From NCBI GenBank assembly GCA_963691755.1, contig OY829366.1:682001-746000 (forward strand): a stretch of 64,000 nucleotides of DNA, in the 5' to 3' direction. Shown here one piece after another: positions 50,807 through 60,475 of the stretch. A program made the position numbers and the translations under genes. Position 1 is the stretch's first letter. Each line of letters begins with the position of its first letter. Source of the DNA: Dinoroseobacter sp013215265. Lineage in GTDB: Bacteria; Pseudomonadota; Alphaproteobacteria; Rhodobacterales; Rhodobacteraceae. Below the pieces are notes generated by a model that saw only the letters and a program-made list of their open reading frames with translations, searched no databases and had not been told where the DNA came from.

Positions 50807-51975
50807 GGACGTTCAATTGCAATGGCAGTGCCTTCGCCCCCGCCGATGCAGATGGCTGCAACACCGCGTTTTAATCCGCGGGCCTCCATCGCGTTCAAGA
50901 GTGTAACCATAATGCGCGCACCAGATGCACCGATCGGATGGCCAAGGGCACAGGCGCCACCGTTTACATTCACCTTGTCATGCGAAATTCCCAAACGGGA
51001 CATGAAGGCCATCGGTACGACTGCGAAAGCCTCGTTAACCTCCCACAAGTCGACATCCTCAATCGACCATCCAAGGCGGTTCAGTAGCTTTTCGGCTGCA
51101 GGCACCGGGGCAGTTGGAAATTCGGAAGGCGCGTGCGCATGGGAAGCATGACCCAGAATACGCGCTCGAACGGGCATGCCCTTCGCGTCTGCAATACTTT
51201 CGCGCGCGAGGATAAGAGCCGCAGCACCGTCCGATATGGAAGACGAGTTCGCAGCGGTCACAGTCCCATCCTTGCGGAAGGCTGGTTTCAGGTTCGGGAT
51301 CTTGTCCGGACGCGCATTGCCGGGCTGTTCATCTGCCGAAACTGTCGTGTCGCCTTTTCGGCTCTGGACGGTGATAGGGACGATCTCGTTTGCAAATGCG
51401 CCCGAGGCTTCGGCGTCTAACGCCCGGCTCAGCGAAGCAAGGGCATATTCGTCCTGTGCAGTACGGGTAAATTGAAAGGCCTGCGCGCAATCTTCGGCAA
51501 AAGTCCCCATGAGGCGGCCCTTGTCATAGGCGTCTTCAAGGCCATCGAGAAACATGTGGTCAATCACGTTGCTATGCCCGATCCGCGCTCCATCGCGCAT
51601 TTTTGGCAGCATGTAGGGCGCACGTGTCATGCTCTCCATGCCTCCGGCTGCGATGATATCGGCCGATCCGGTTGCCAAAGCATCATAGGCCATCATTGCG
51701 GCCTTCATACCTGATCCGCACATTTTGTTGAGCGTGGTTGCGGGCACGTCTTCACCAAGCCCGGCGGCAAAGCCCGCCTGACGAGCCGGGGCCTGACCTT
51801 GTCCAGCAGGCAAAACGCACCCCATCAGCACCTCGTCGACCGTTTGAATATTGGCTTGCGACATTGCGCCCTTGATGGCCTCACCCCCGAGTGCCGAGGC
51901 TTTAACACTTGAAAAAACGCCTTGGAAACCGCCCATTGCTGTTCGGCATGCTCCTGAAATGACGATGCTTTCCAT
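50803..51975 (-). CDS. acetyl-CoA C-acetyltransferase (thiolase II type)
   Basis: A 390-residue thiolase. Nucleophile Cys86 (TLNKMCGSGMKA), NEAFAVVPMAF, GGACALGHPIGASGARIM and CIGGGEGTAIAIER. Start SIVISGACRTAMGGFQG. It condenses or cleaves acetoacetyl-CoA. It differs in residues around the active site from the thiolase at 22738 (NEAFAVVPMA versus NEAFAAQALA), so the roles are probably different. Leads a two-gene unit with fRMsr. Confidence 0.92.
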   Translation of the reverse strand: MESIVISGACRTAMGGFQGVFSSVKASALGGEAIKGAMSQANIQTVDEVLMGCVLPAGQGQAPARQAGFAAGLGEDVPATTLNKMCGSGMKAAMMAYDALATGSADIIAAGGMESMTRAPYMLPKMRDGARIGHSNVIDHMFLDGLEDAYDKGRLMGTFAEDCAQAFQFTRTAQDEYALASLSRALDAEASGAFANEIVPITVQSRKGDTTVSADEQPGNARPDKIPNLKPAFRKDGTVTAANSSSISDGAAALILARESIADAKGMPVRARILGHASHAHAPSEFPTAPVPAAEKLLNRLGWSIEDVDLWEVNEAFAVVPMAFMSRLGISHDKVNVNGGACALGHPIGASGARIMVTLLNAMEARGLKRGVAAICIGGGEGTAIAIERP

Positions 51976-52073
51976 GGGCCTCTCTCCGGTTTGCCTGAAC
52001 GCGTTTCTTATTCAACATGTTGGTAAGAATTTCCTCCTACCGTCTGCAACACCAAATCAAATTGGGGGCAAAG

Positions 52074-52403
52074 ATGAAACTGAAAACCACGGCCCATTCG
52101 GATGCGCTGTTGATCAAGGTTGTCGAAGACCGGATCGATGCCGCTTCGTGCATTCAATTCAAAGATGAGATGCAGGCGGCCACAGTGAATGCGCCGGCCA
52201 AGGTTATCCTGGACATGGGGCAAGTGAAATTCCTGGACAGTTCGGGTCTTGGCGCGGTTGTGGCGGTGATGAAGGCCTGTGCACCTGACACACGACTGGA
52301 ATTGGCAAGCCTGACACCGATCGTGGCGAAGGTGTTCCGGTTGACCCGGATGGACGAGGTGTTCGCTATTCATGCCTCCGCCGCGCTGGCGCTTACGGCA
52401 TGA
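52074..52403 (+). CDS. STAS-domain anti-sigma factor antagonist
   Basis: A 109-residue RsbV/SpoIIAA-like protein. The phosphorylation loop is KFLDSSGLGAVVAV with Ser56/Ser57, preceded by DRIDAASCIQFKDEM. In partner switching the unphosphorylated form binds the kinase and frees a sigma factor. The ATG at 52074 follows GGGGGCAA; a longer frame adds nineteen unlike residues. Overlaps the kinase gene by four bases (ATGA). Confidence 0.88.
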   Translation: MKLKTTAHSDALLIKVVEDRIDAASCIQFKDEMQAATVNAPAKVILDMGQVKFLDSSGLGAVVAVMKACAPDTRLELASLTPIVAKVFRLTRMDEVFAIHASAALALTA

Positions 52404-52879
52404 GATGTGCAGGTATGGTTCCAAAGACACCAATGGAAATCCCGGATCTGGTGCTCGACTTCATTATTCCCGCGACCAATCTTGCAGTAAGGCGACTGCT
52501 GCACGGCTTGCACTTGAGCTTACTGTCAAATGGTGTGGCGCAGCCCGATGTGGAACACACGGAGCTCGTTTTGGCTGAGGTGCTCAATAATATCGTTGAA
52601 CATGCATACGCCGACCGGCAGAGGGGATCGATCACCATGTCAGCCCACCTCTTGCAACATGCGCTCGCCGTCGAGCTTACGGACAATGGCGCACCCATGC
52701 CCAAAAACCATCTGCCGGTGGGCGAACATATCAGTAAACCGGCGATCTATGATCTGCCCGAGGGCGGTTTTGGATTGCAGATGATCCGCGCGCTGACTGA
52801 AAAGCTGGACTACGAACGCGACGGCGAACACAATCGCCTGACCATCCAGATCCCGAGGACGCAGGGTGCCATGTGCTGA
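52400..52879 (+). CDS. RsbW-like serine kinase / anti-sigma factor (HATPase)
   Basis: A 159-residue GHKL ATPase: N box LAEVLNNIVEHAYAD, G1-like LTDNGAPMP, G2-like EGGFGLQMIRALTE. It is the cognate partner of the STAS protein. The first twelve residues before the MEIPDLVLDF-like start may be untranslated; an ATG twelve codons in is the alternative. The sigma factor it controls is not in this window. Confidence 0.86.
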   Translation: MRCAGMVPKTPMEIPDLVLDFIIPATNLAVRRLLHGLHLSLLSNGVAQPDVEHTELVLAEVLNNIVEHAYADRQRGSITMSAHLLQHALAVELTDNGAPMPKNHLPVGEHISKPAIYDLPEGGFGLQMIRALTEKLDYERDGEHNRLTIQIPRTQGAMC

Positions 52880-53188
52880 ACGCCTCACAGTTCTGAAGTT
52901 TCTTTATGCGAACGCATGAAATTTTTGCGCAGGCCCAAAAAAAGCCAGATTTTGACCCAATCCTTGCCGCACAGATTTGAAACAAAAGCGACGTAGCAAG
53001 AATATGCTTCCCCCGGTGCCGCGCTTTATTGCCCCCGCCCAGTGTGTTGCACCGGGGCATTCCATTTCCGAACAGTATTCCTGATGTTATCGCCACGAAG
53101 TGCGGCACAAAAAACCGAGTTACTGTTCACTGCGCCTTGTCTTCCGTAAATTTTGTCATACCGTCCGCTTCAAAAGGGGAGAGGGTCA
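52880..53188. other. 309-bp intergenic region upstream of the gamma-glutamyltransferase gene
   Basis: No gene seen. A small ATGCG-AA-CGCAT hairpin followed by ATTTTT (52906-52927) may end the anti-sigma operon. A nine-base inverted repeat CCCCGGTGC / GCACCGGGG (53012-53020 and 53049-53057) could be an operator or leader stem for the downstream gene. Confidence 0.4.
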
Positions 53189-54769
53189 ATGCGCGATCTA
53201 CATTTGCCAGGGCGGTCGGCCGTCTATGCAACCAACGGTATGTGCGCGACGTCGCATCCATTGGCGGCACAGACAGCAATCGAGATGTTGAAATCTGGAG
53301 GCAACGCAATGGATGCCGCAATCTCGGCAGCTATCCTGCTGGGCGTTTGCGAACCTGCGATGACCGGGATCGGTGGTGACTGTTTCGTTCTCGTAAAGCC
53401 AGCAGTCAGCGAGACGGTCGAGGCCTATAATGGGTCTGGGCGGGCGCCGGCTGCCAGCGATGCGCAAGTGTTGCGCGACCAAGACTTGAAAGCGCTGCCG
53501 CTTGACCATCCGGCGACCGTCACGATTCCTGGAGCAATGGATGCGTTCTGCAAACTCAGCGCGTCTCATGGGCGGAAAGGCATGGATGCTGTGCTTGCCC
53601 CGGCCATCCGGTATTTCGATGAGGGTGTCCCTGTCGCCCCGCGCGCAGCCTTTGACTGGCGCGGTGATCATCCACGCTTGAAGGGCGTTGCAAGGGACCA
53701 GTATTTCAACCACGGCAAACCTTATAAAGCGGGTGAACGTTTCGCTCTGCCCGGTCAGGCGGAGGTTTTGCGCCGTGTCGCAAAGGATGGGCGCGACGCG
53801 TTTTATTCTGGCGAGGTGATGGAAGATATGCTGACCGCACTTCAGGCGCGCGGCGGTGTCCACGCTGCCGAAGATTTTGCGGCAACGGAAATGACTGTAA
53901 CAACGCCAATTTCGGGACCGATCATGGGCTCTGAACTGGTGGAGCATCCACCAAATGGTCAGGGGGCTACAGCGCTGCTTATGGCCAATATCTTGGCAGA
54001 GTTTGACATATCTGGTCTGGATCCATTTGGCTTTGAGCGCGCACATTTCGAGGCTGAGGCTGCTAAACTTGCATATGACGCACGCGACAGGTTTCTTTCT
54101 GACCCGGATCACATGACAAAGCTTGAGTACATGCTTGATCCGGAGACAGGTAAGGCGCTTGCCGGACTCATCGATCCAAAGCGCGCGATGATCTCAGCGC
54201 GTGCTCGGTCTGAGTCGGTTCACAAGGAGACGATCTACCTGACGTGCGTGGATCGCGATGGCATGGCTGTTTCGTTGATCTATTCGATCTTCAAGGACTT
54301 TGGATCGGGCATTTCAAGCGACAAGTTTGGCATTCTGTTTCAGAACCGCGGTGCAGGGTTCACGCTGGAACAAGGCCATGCCAACGAGTTTGGGCCGGGC
54401 AAGCGTCCAATGCACACGATTATTCCTGCCATGCTGAAGCAGGATGGAAAGGTGGTTATGCCCTTTGGCGTGATGGGCGGTGCTTATCAGCCCAATGGGC
54501 ATGTGCGGGTCCTGTCGAACATGCTTGAGTTCGGGATGGATATTCAAACAGCACTCGATGCCCCTCGCAGCTTTGCCGATCTGGGGCAGATGAAGGTGGA
54601 ACGAGGATACGCGCCTGAGGTGCATGCAGCGCTTGCCGGGATGGGCCATGATGTTGTTGTTCCGCACACCCCGATCGGGGGCGCGCAGGCCATCTGGCTG
54701 GATACGGTAAATGGAACGTTGGTGGGCGCATCTGATCCTCGTAAGGACGGTTGTGCGCTGGGCTATTAA
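53189..54769 (+). CDS. gamma-glutamyltransferase family protein (YwrD-like)
   Basis: A 526-residue Ntn-hydrolase with no clear signal peptide. The N-terminus reads SHPLAAQTAIEMLKSGGNAMDAAIS and GIGGDCFVLV. The self-cleavage/nucleophile Thr is in KETIYLTCVDRDGMAVS (near residue 350), aligned to the first Thr of the classical TTHxS. GSGISSDKFGILFQNRG and MPFGVMGGAYQPNGHVRVLSN follow. Classical GGT residues after the Thr are changed, as in the YwrD/acylase-like subgroup, so the true substrate may not be glutathione. GGGGAGAGGG upstream supports this start. Confidence 0.85.
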   Translation: MRDLHLPGRSAVYATNGMCATSHPLAAQTAIEMLKSGGNAMDAAISAAILLGVCEPAMTGIGGDCFVLVKPAVSETVEAYNGSGRAPAASDAQVLRDQDLKALPLDHPATVTIPGAMDAFCKLSASHGRKGMDAVLAPAIRYFDEGVPVAPRAAFDWRGDHPRLKGVARDQYFNHGKPYKAGERFALPGQAEVLRRVAKDGRDAFYSGEVMEDMLTALQARGGVHAAEDFAATEMTVTTPISGPIMGSELVEHPPNGQGATALLMANILAEFDISGLDPFGFERAHFEAEAAKLAYDARDRFLSDPDHMTKLEYMLDPETGKALAGLIDPKRAMISARARSESVHKETIYLTCVDRDGMAVSLIYSIFKDFGSGISSDKFGILFQNRGAGFTLEQGHANEFGPGKRPMHTIIPAMLKQDGKVVMPFGVMGGAYQPNGHVRVLSNMLEFGMDIQTALDAPRSFADLGQMKVERGYAPEVHAALAGMGHDVVVPHTPIGGAQAIWLDTVNGTLVGASDPRKDGCALGY

Positions 54770-54867
54770 AACGTTTCCTGTTCACGTGAGACGCCCAGCA
54801 TCGCTTCCGCGCGCCACAAAAGGCAGCGACTAAGCGATGCAACATAAACGCCGATCGCGATATCGCC

Positions 54868-55197
54868 TCAGTTCATTTGAAAATGAAGGGGATAGTGCCC
54901 GTCCTGGAAATCACCAAACAGGTCGGGCAGATCCGGGTGATCCACCGGTTGGCCGGTCTCGTCTGCCAGTAGGTTCTGCTCAGAAACGTAGGCCACATAG
55001 TAGCTTTGGTCGTTTTCCGCGAGCAGATGGTAGAAGGGCTGGTCTTTGCTCGGTCGAGCTTCCTCTGGAATGGAATCATACCAGTCTTGAGTGTTTGCGA
55101 ACTCGGGATCGATATCAAAGATCACTCCGCGAAACGGGTGTCGTTTGTGTCGAACCACTTGTCCCAAATGGAATTTGGCTTGTGCCTTTAGCATCAT
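54868..55197 (-). CDS. hspQ: heat shock protein HspQ / YccV-like
   Basis: A 109-residue protein of the HspQ family (hemimethylated-DNA-binding-like fold), a specificity factor for Lon protease in enterics. Motifs: AKFHLGQVVRHKRHPFRGVIFDIDPEF, SKDQPFYHLLAEND, YVAYVSEQNLL. The ATG at 55197 (MM start) gives the normal N-terminus. Divergent from the AEC transporter. Confidence 0.9.
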   Translation of the reverse strand: MMLKAQAKFHLGQVVRHKRHPFRGVIFDIDPEFANTQDWYDSIPEEARPSKDQPFYHLLAENDQSYYVAYVSEQNLLADETGQPVDHPDLPDLFGDFQDGHYPLHFQMN

Positions 55198-55279
55198 GTT
55201 GCGTCCCCCGACCACGAGAGATAGACCATCGCGCGCTGCCTTGTCTATGCAACCAGCCTGTTTTTGCAGGAAACAAACT

Positions 55280-56161
55280 GTGACTCTATTTTTGACAGTT
55301 TTTGAAGTAGCAGCGCCCGTTTTCCTTATTGCGGCCATCGGATTTGGCTGGGTTAAGGCAGGCTATGACTACCCGGTAGAATTTGTCACACGGCTTGGGG
55401 TCCTGCTGGCAACTCCCTGTCTTGTCTTCACTGCGTTGGTTGAAACTGAGATTGATCCTGGGGCCCTGGCGGACCTCTCCGTTGCGGCCCTCGCGGTATA
55501 TGCTGCGATCACGTTGGCTTGCTGGGGATTTGTGGCAGCGCTTCGTCTGGACAGGCGCACCTTCCTTGCGCCCATCATTTTTGGCAATACCGGGAACCTT
55601 GGCTTACCATTGGTGCTCTTTGCGTTTGGCGATGTTGGACTTGGATACGGGGTTGTGGTTTTCGGCATTATGACGCTTTGGGCCTTCACCTTTGGGATAT
55701 GGCTGGTTGCCGGGGGCATAACCCTGTCACGTCTTGCGCGTGAACCCATGGTGATTGCCGCTGTCGCGGGCGCGGTTTTTCTGTGGCAAGGGTGGCAAGT
55801 GCCAACGGTTGCAGCAAACACGTTAGGGCTTGTCGGTCAAATGGCGATCCCTCTGATGTTACTGACGCTGGGGGTTGCGGTGGCGCAATTAAAGCCAGCG
55901 GGCTTTGGGCGCGCTGTTTGGCTCAGTCTTGCGAAACTGCTTATTTGTGCGGGTCTTGCCTTCGCCGTCGGATCCTTGTTCCCGCTCGATCCCGTAGCTT
56001 TGGCAGTACTTATACTTCAGGCGGCGACGCCTGTTGCTGTGACGTCTTACTTACTGGCGGAGCGATATAAAGCAGATGCGAAAGCCGTTGCAGGGCTTGT
56101 TGTGGTTTCAACGTTGCTTTCGGTGGGTGCAATACCGCTGTTGCTCGCGTTTCTGTTATAA
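55280..56161 (+). CDS. AEC-family (auxin efflux carrier-like) transporter
   Basis: A 293-residue inner-membrane carrier with about ten helices. Typical segments: VFLIAAIGFGWVKAGYDYP, FVTRLGVLLATPCLVFTAL, FGNTGNLGLPLVLFAFGD, and the crossover TPVAVTSYLLAERYKADA. It starts at GTG 55280, with AGGA nine bases before. The long upstream frame overlaps hspQ antisense and is rejected. Substrate probably a small organic or amino acid. Confidence 0.85.
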   Translation: MTLFLTVFEVAAPVFLIAAIGFGWVKAGYDYPVEFVTRLGVLLATPCLVFTALVETEIDPGALADLSVAALAVYAAITLACWGFVAALRLDRRTFLAPIIFGNTGNLGLPLVLFAFGDVGLGYGVVVFGIMTLWAFTFGIWLVAGGITLSRLAREPMVIAAVAGAVFLWQGWQVPTVAANTLGLVGQMAIPLMLLTLGVAVAQLKPAGFGRAVWLSLAKLLICAGLAFAVGSLFPLDPVALAVLILQAATPVAVTSYLLAERYKADAKAVAGLVVVSTLLSVGAIPLLLAFLL

Positions 56162-56243
56162 GCTTGAGGTTCGCATATATTCCCTTGGGTCAGAAATTAC
56201 GCTATAATGCAGCAAAATTAGAAAAACATTCGAGGCAGTTGAA

Positions 56244-56834
56244 ATGCGCAGCAGCGTGAAACTTCTGTTTGCTTTGGTCATATTGGCAGCGTGTGGTGGA
56301 TCGTCCCACAATGACGCCCCATCCCAATTGGATAATGCTTGCGCGATCATTGCGCAGCGACCAGCTTATCTGAATGCTATGAAAGAGACCGAACGCAAAT
56401 ACGGAATTCCGGTCGCCAGTCAGATGGCCATTATTTATCAGGAAAGCAAATTCCGACCACAGGCACGGACACCTGTGCGTTATTCGCTCGGTGTCATTCC
56501 CATGGGCCGTCAAAGTTCAGCCTTCGGTTACAGTCAGGCGCTGGACGGGACCTGGGAAGAGTATCAGAGAAAGACGGGCAATAGCTGGGCGCGGCGCGAC
56601 CGGATCAATGACGCAACTGATTTCATGGGATGGTATATGACGATTACCAACGAGCGGAACGGTGTGGCTTTAGCTGACACGCGCAACCAGTATCTGGCCT
56701 ATCATGAAGGTCACACGGGGTACGCGCGCGGCAGCTATAATTCAAAATCCTGGCTTGTCCGTGTCGCAGGCGAAGTTGCAGACCGGGCGGTCATGTATGA
56801 TGCTCAGCTTCGGGCATGTGGCAGGCTGTCTTAG
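56244..56834 (+). CDS. lipoprotein with lytic transglycosylase-like (SLT) domain
   Basis: A 196-residue exported lipoprotein: signal and lipobox LAAC with Cys17. The domain (about 45-180) has Glu in YQESKFRPQA, then FGYSQALDGTWEEYQRKTG and YLAYHEGHTGYARGSY, as in SLT-type transglycosylases. Probably outer-membrane anchored peptidoglycan lysis. It has its own upstream gap of 82 bp and is convergent with lolA. Confidence 0.82.
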   Translation: MRSSVKLLFALVILAACGGSSHNDAPSQLDNACAIIAQRPAYLNAMKETERKYGIPVASQMAIIYQESKFRPQARTPVRYSLGVIPMGRQSSAFGYSQALDGTWEEYQRKTGNSWARRDRINDATDFMGWYMTITNERNGVALADTRNQYLAYHEGHTGYARGSYNSKSWLVRVAGEVADRAVMYDAQLRACGRLS

Positions 56835-56840
56835 AGATCC

Positions 56841-57446
56841 CTAGTTGCTTCCACTGGTTCTGCGATTTGTTTCATAAGTAACGTCAAATAGGAACGAGGA
56901 CAGATCGTTGCGTTCTGTCAGACGGCCCAGGATTACCGTTGTCGCCACATTGTCTGAATCGGTTATGACCCATTGGCGCAGTTCTACGGGATCGGAAGAA
57001 AAAATCAGTTCAATCGTTCCAAGTTCTGGACGGTCAGGATCTTGGGCAAGGACCCGGGTTGCCGTGTCATCGCCTGTGTGGGCGACAACCATGTCGGACC
57101 GCCCCAGATTAACCTCACGTGAAAGGATCAGATGCAACGGCGTTTGACGCAATGGGTACTGACTTGGCAGCCCATCTGACACGGGATCAAAAATGGCCAA
57201 TTGACTGCCCCCGGCAATGACCAGTGCGTTGTTTGGGGGATCATATTCAAACCGCATCCGTCCGGGTCGCTGAATGTAAAGCTTTCCCGTTGCAAGGGTG
57301 CCGTCCGAATTGACTTGTGTGAACGTGGTTTCCACCGTGCCAATATCGGTCAGATACTGCGACAGCGTGTTAAGCGGCACGATTTCGGACAAAGCGGGCG
57401 AGGCCAAGATCGTGGACAGTGCGAGACTGGCAAGAAAGTGTTTCAT
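56841..57446 (-). CDS. lolA: outer-membrane lipoprotein carrier protein LolA
   Basis: A 201-residue periplasmic chaperone carrying lipoproteins from LolCDE to the outer membrane. Signal peptide about 1-20; FTQVNSDGTLATGKLYIQRPGRMRFEYDPPNN is the hallmark. The C-terminus reads VELRQWVITDSDNVATTVILGRLTERNDLSSFLFDV. It is downstream of ftsK on the same strand, 48 bp after ftsK's stop. Confidence 0.93.
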   Translation of the reverse strand: MKHFLASLALSTILASPALSEIVPLNTLSQYLTDIGTVETTFTQVNSDGTLATGKLYIQRPGRMRFEYDPPNNALVIAGGSQLAIFDPVSDGLPSQYPLRQTPLHLILSREVNLGRSDMVVAHTGDDTATRVLAQDPDRPELGTIELIFSSDPVELRQWVITDSDNVATTVILGRLTERNDLSSFLFDVTYETNRRTSGSN

Positions 57447-57494
57447 GCATCAACAGATAGGGGCTTCAGGGCCGCTAGGGAATAGCAGCTGTGC

Positions 57495-60473
57495 TCACTG
57501 TTCCGGCACCAGAATTTCGCGCTTGCCAACATGATTGGCCGAGCTGACGACACCCTGATCTTCCATCTGTTCCACGAGACGCGCGGCCTTGTTATAGCCG
57601 ATCCCAAGCTTGCGCTGTATATAGCTGGTCGAGCATTTCCGATCGCGCAGAACAATAGCCACGGCCTGATCATAGAGCGCGTCTCCCCCATCGGTATTTC
57701 CGCCAAGGCCTAGCACCGCATCAATATTGCTGGCTTCTTCCTCTTCGGGGCCGCTAAGAACCGTGTCGACATATTCGGGTGGACCGAACGTCTTCAGGTA
57801 GCTCACTATCTCTTCAACCTCTTCATCGGACACAAACGGGCCGTGCACGCGAGTGATTTTTGATCCACCTGCCATGTAAAGCATGTCACCCATGCCAAGC
57901 AGTTGTTCCGCGCCTTGTTCGCCAAGAATGGTACGGCTGTCGATCTTACCAGTAACTTGGAACGAAATCCGGGTTGGGAAGTTTGCCTTGATCGTGCCGG
58001 TGATCACGTCGACCGATGGACGCTGTGTGGCCATGACAAGGTGAATGCCAGACGCGCGCGCCATTTGTGCAAGACGCTGGATACAGGCTTCGATTTCCTT
58101 ACCTGCAACCATCATCAGGTCGGCCATCTCATCAACGATCACGACGATGAACGGCAGAGTTTCTGGCTGGATCTCTTCGCTTTCAAATACTGGCTCGCCG
58201 GTTGCGTCGTCGAAACCGGTCTGAACCGTACGCTTGAACATCTCACCCTTGGCGAGTGTATCACGCACACGGCTGTTGTAGCCTTCAATGTTTCGGACGC
58301 CCATTTTGGACATCTTACGATAGCGCTCTTCCATCTCGCCTACGACCCATTTTAGCGCAACAACCGCTTTCTTGGGGTCGGTCACAACGGGAGACAGGAG
58401 GTGAGGGATGCCATCATAAACGCTGAGTTCCAGCATCTTTGGATCGATCATGATCAGGCGGCATTCTTCTGGTGTCAGCTTGTAGAGAAGCGACAGGATC
58501 ATTGTGTTGATTGCGACCGATTTACCGGACCCGGTGGTCCCCGCGATCAGAAGGTGAGGCATCTTGGCGAGGTTTGCCACAACGGGCGCGCCACCAATGT
58601 CTTTGCCAAGAGCAAGCGGAAGTCGTTGCGTGGAATCGCCAAAATCCCGTGCTGAGAGAATTTCACGAAGCACCACTTTCTCGCGGTTCACATTGGGCAG
58701 TTCGATTCCGATCACCGAGCGACCGGGCACCGTGGAAACACGAGCCGAAAGCGCAGACATCGAACGCGCGATATCATCGGCCAGACCGATCACGCGCGAG
58801 GCTTTCAGACCCGGAGCCGGCTCAAGCTCGTACATTGTGACGACGGGCCCGGGACGAACCGATACGATTTCGCCCTTCACGCCATAATCGTCGAGCACCG
58901 ATTCAAGCATCCGTGCATTTTCTTCCAGCGCTTCGTCGGACAACACATGACGCTCAACACTTTCCGGGCTGGTCAACAGAGAAAGTGGTGGGCGTTCGTA
59001 AACTGGGCCGGATTTTTCTTCAAATTGCAGCGCAGGCTGGGCCTCTGCACGGGCCTGACGAGACTGAGTGATGGGCTTCTGAGGAGGATGCTGGACCAAG
59101 GGTTCAGGTGCTGGGCGCAAGGACGCGCGGAAGCTTGGCAGTGCCGAAGGTGCGGCTTCGGCAGGAGGGACAAAACCGCTGACAGGACCCATGGCAGGTG
59201 CGTGGGTCATATGCGCAGGGTCAAGCGCCATGGGAGCTTCCGGAATTGTCGCTTCGGGGAACAAAGGCAACGTATCTGGGGCTGTGTTCCCTACTTCTGA
59301 TAATGTTGCATCAGGTGAGGGAGGCATCGTTCCGGCCGCGTCGCGCGCTTTTTTTTCTGCAATGGCCTGCGCAATACGACCCTGAACCCGCGATCCGAAA
59401 ACCGGGGGTTCATTGGGCAATTCTGGATGCGCAAGAGGGGTCGGTTCGACCAGTTCCGGTTCTGGCATTGCGAACGGGGCGCCAGGGTTTTCCAGGGCCT
59501 TGCGGCGTTGTGCGACGCGTTGCAAAAGACTTGGGCGCGGGGGTTGTGCCGGCGGTGTAGCCGACACGGGTTCTGGGGGCTCATAGTGATAGGCAGGCGC
59601 TGCAGAGGGGTGCTGTTGGGGGCGGGGCATTTCGGGCACGAAGCTTGGAATGGCCCTTGATTGTGCGGCTCCATTAGAATGTTCAGCGAAGGTTTGCGAC
59701 GGCGGAGTATCCGTTTGTTGTGGCAACTCCCAAGGCATTGGTGCCTCTTGCTGAGACTGGCTCAGACCAAGGTTCAAGCCAGCCGCACGCGCCTTGACAC
59801 CGGCTCCTGCAGCCGCAACCGCACCAACCGCGCTTGACATGTCGGGCATTCCGCCACGCATGCTCAGGACACCGGTTGCAAGGAAATTACGGGTCAAAGT
59901 CAGTTCGTTGCGGGAGACGCCAAAAATAAACAAACCGCCTACGATCAGAAGGATTGCACTTAGAAAGCTCATCGACTTGAGCGTCACACCAACTGAAAAT
60001 GGCGAGATCTGAAGGATGGCGGTCAGCACCATATCCCCGAACAGGCCGCCCAACCCAAAGGACAGCGTCCAATCCTGTCCAGGCACAAGCGTTGCGGCAT
60101 GAATTGACAGGATCACTGCCAGAACCGGCGCAAACGGGGCGCGGCTGAAGAAGCGGTCTGCACCACGGTGAATCACCAGACGCACGCCCCAAACGGCAAA
60201 TGCGGCCACAATGGCCCAGATCCCGTGGCCAATGATAATGAACAGTGGGGCCGAAATCGATGCGCCAAACTTCCCAAGAATGTTCTGGGCCGGCGCTGTC
60301 GAGGCTGAATACCAGCTTGGATCGTCGGGAACATAGCTGCCAAGCGCAAGGGCCAGAACCAAGGCAGCGCCAAGCAGCGCTATACCCAGAAGCTCACGCC
60401 CTCGTCGTTCCAGCGCCGCCTGCATACCATCGTCCAACAGGGGATCGCGGGGCCGTGCGGTGGGATAGGCCAT
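57495..60473 (-). CDS. ftsK: DNA translocase FtsK
   Basis: A 992-residue septal DNA pump. Four or so TM helices in the first 190 residues, a proline/glutamine-rich linker (about 240-480), then the motor: alpha domain PLSLLTSPESVERH, Walker A AGTTGSGKSVAIN, Walker B VVIVDEMADLMMVAG, and RPSVDVITGTIKANFPTRISFQV. The C-terminal gamma winged helix (YDQAVAIVLRDRKCSTSYIQRKLGIGYNKAARLVEQME) reads KOPS sites. The aminotransferase gene ends two bases before it. Confidence 0.95.
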   Translation of the reverse strand: MAYPTARPRDPLLDDGMQAALERRGRELLGIALLGAALVLALALGSYVPDDPSWYSASTAPAQNILGKFGASISAPLFIIIGHGIWAIVAAFAVWGVRLVIHRGADRFFSRAPFAPVLAVILSIHAATLVPGQDWTLSFGLGGLFGDMVLTAILQISPFSVGVTLKSMSFLSAILLIVGGLFIFGVSRNELTLTRNFLATGVLSMRGGMPDMSSAVGAVAAAGAGVKARAAGLNLGLSQSQQEAPMPWELPQQTDTPPSQTFAEHSNGAAQSRAIPSFVPEMPRPQQHPSAAPAYHYEPPEPVSATPPAQPPRPSLLQRVAQRRKALENPGAPFAMPEPELVEPTPLAHPELPNEPPVFGSRVQGRIAQAIAEKKARDAAGTMPPSPDATLSEVGNTAPDTLPLFPEATIPEAPMALDPAHMTHAPAMGPVSGFVPPAEAAPSALPSFRASLRPAPEPLVQHPPQKPITQSRQARAEAQPALQFEEKSGPVYERPPLSLLTSPESVERHVLSDEALEENARMLESVLDDYGVKGEIVSVRPGPVVTMYELEPAPGLKASRVIGLADDIARSMSALSARVSTVPGRSVIGIELPNVNREKVVLREILSARDFGDSTQRLPLALGKDIGGAPVVANLAKMPHLLIAGTTGSGKSVAINTMILSLLYKLTPEECRLIMIDPKMLELSVYDGIPHLLSPVVTDPKKAVVALKWVVGEMEERYRKMSKMGVRNIEGYNSRVRDTLAKGEMFKRTVQTGFDDATGEPVFESEEIQPETLPFIVVIVDEMADLMMVAGKEIEACIQRLAQMARASGIHLVMATQRPSVDVITGTIKANFPTRISFQVTGKIDSRTILGEQGAEQLLGMGDMLYMAGGSKITRVHGPFVSDEEVEEIVSYLKTFGPPEYVDTVLSGPEEEEASNIDAVLGLGGNTDGGDALYDQAVAIVLRDRKCSTSYIQRKLGIGYNKAARLVEQMEDQGVVSSANHVGKREILVPEQ

Positions 60474-60475
60474 GA

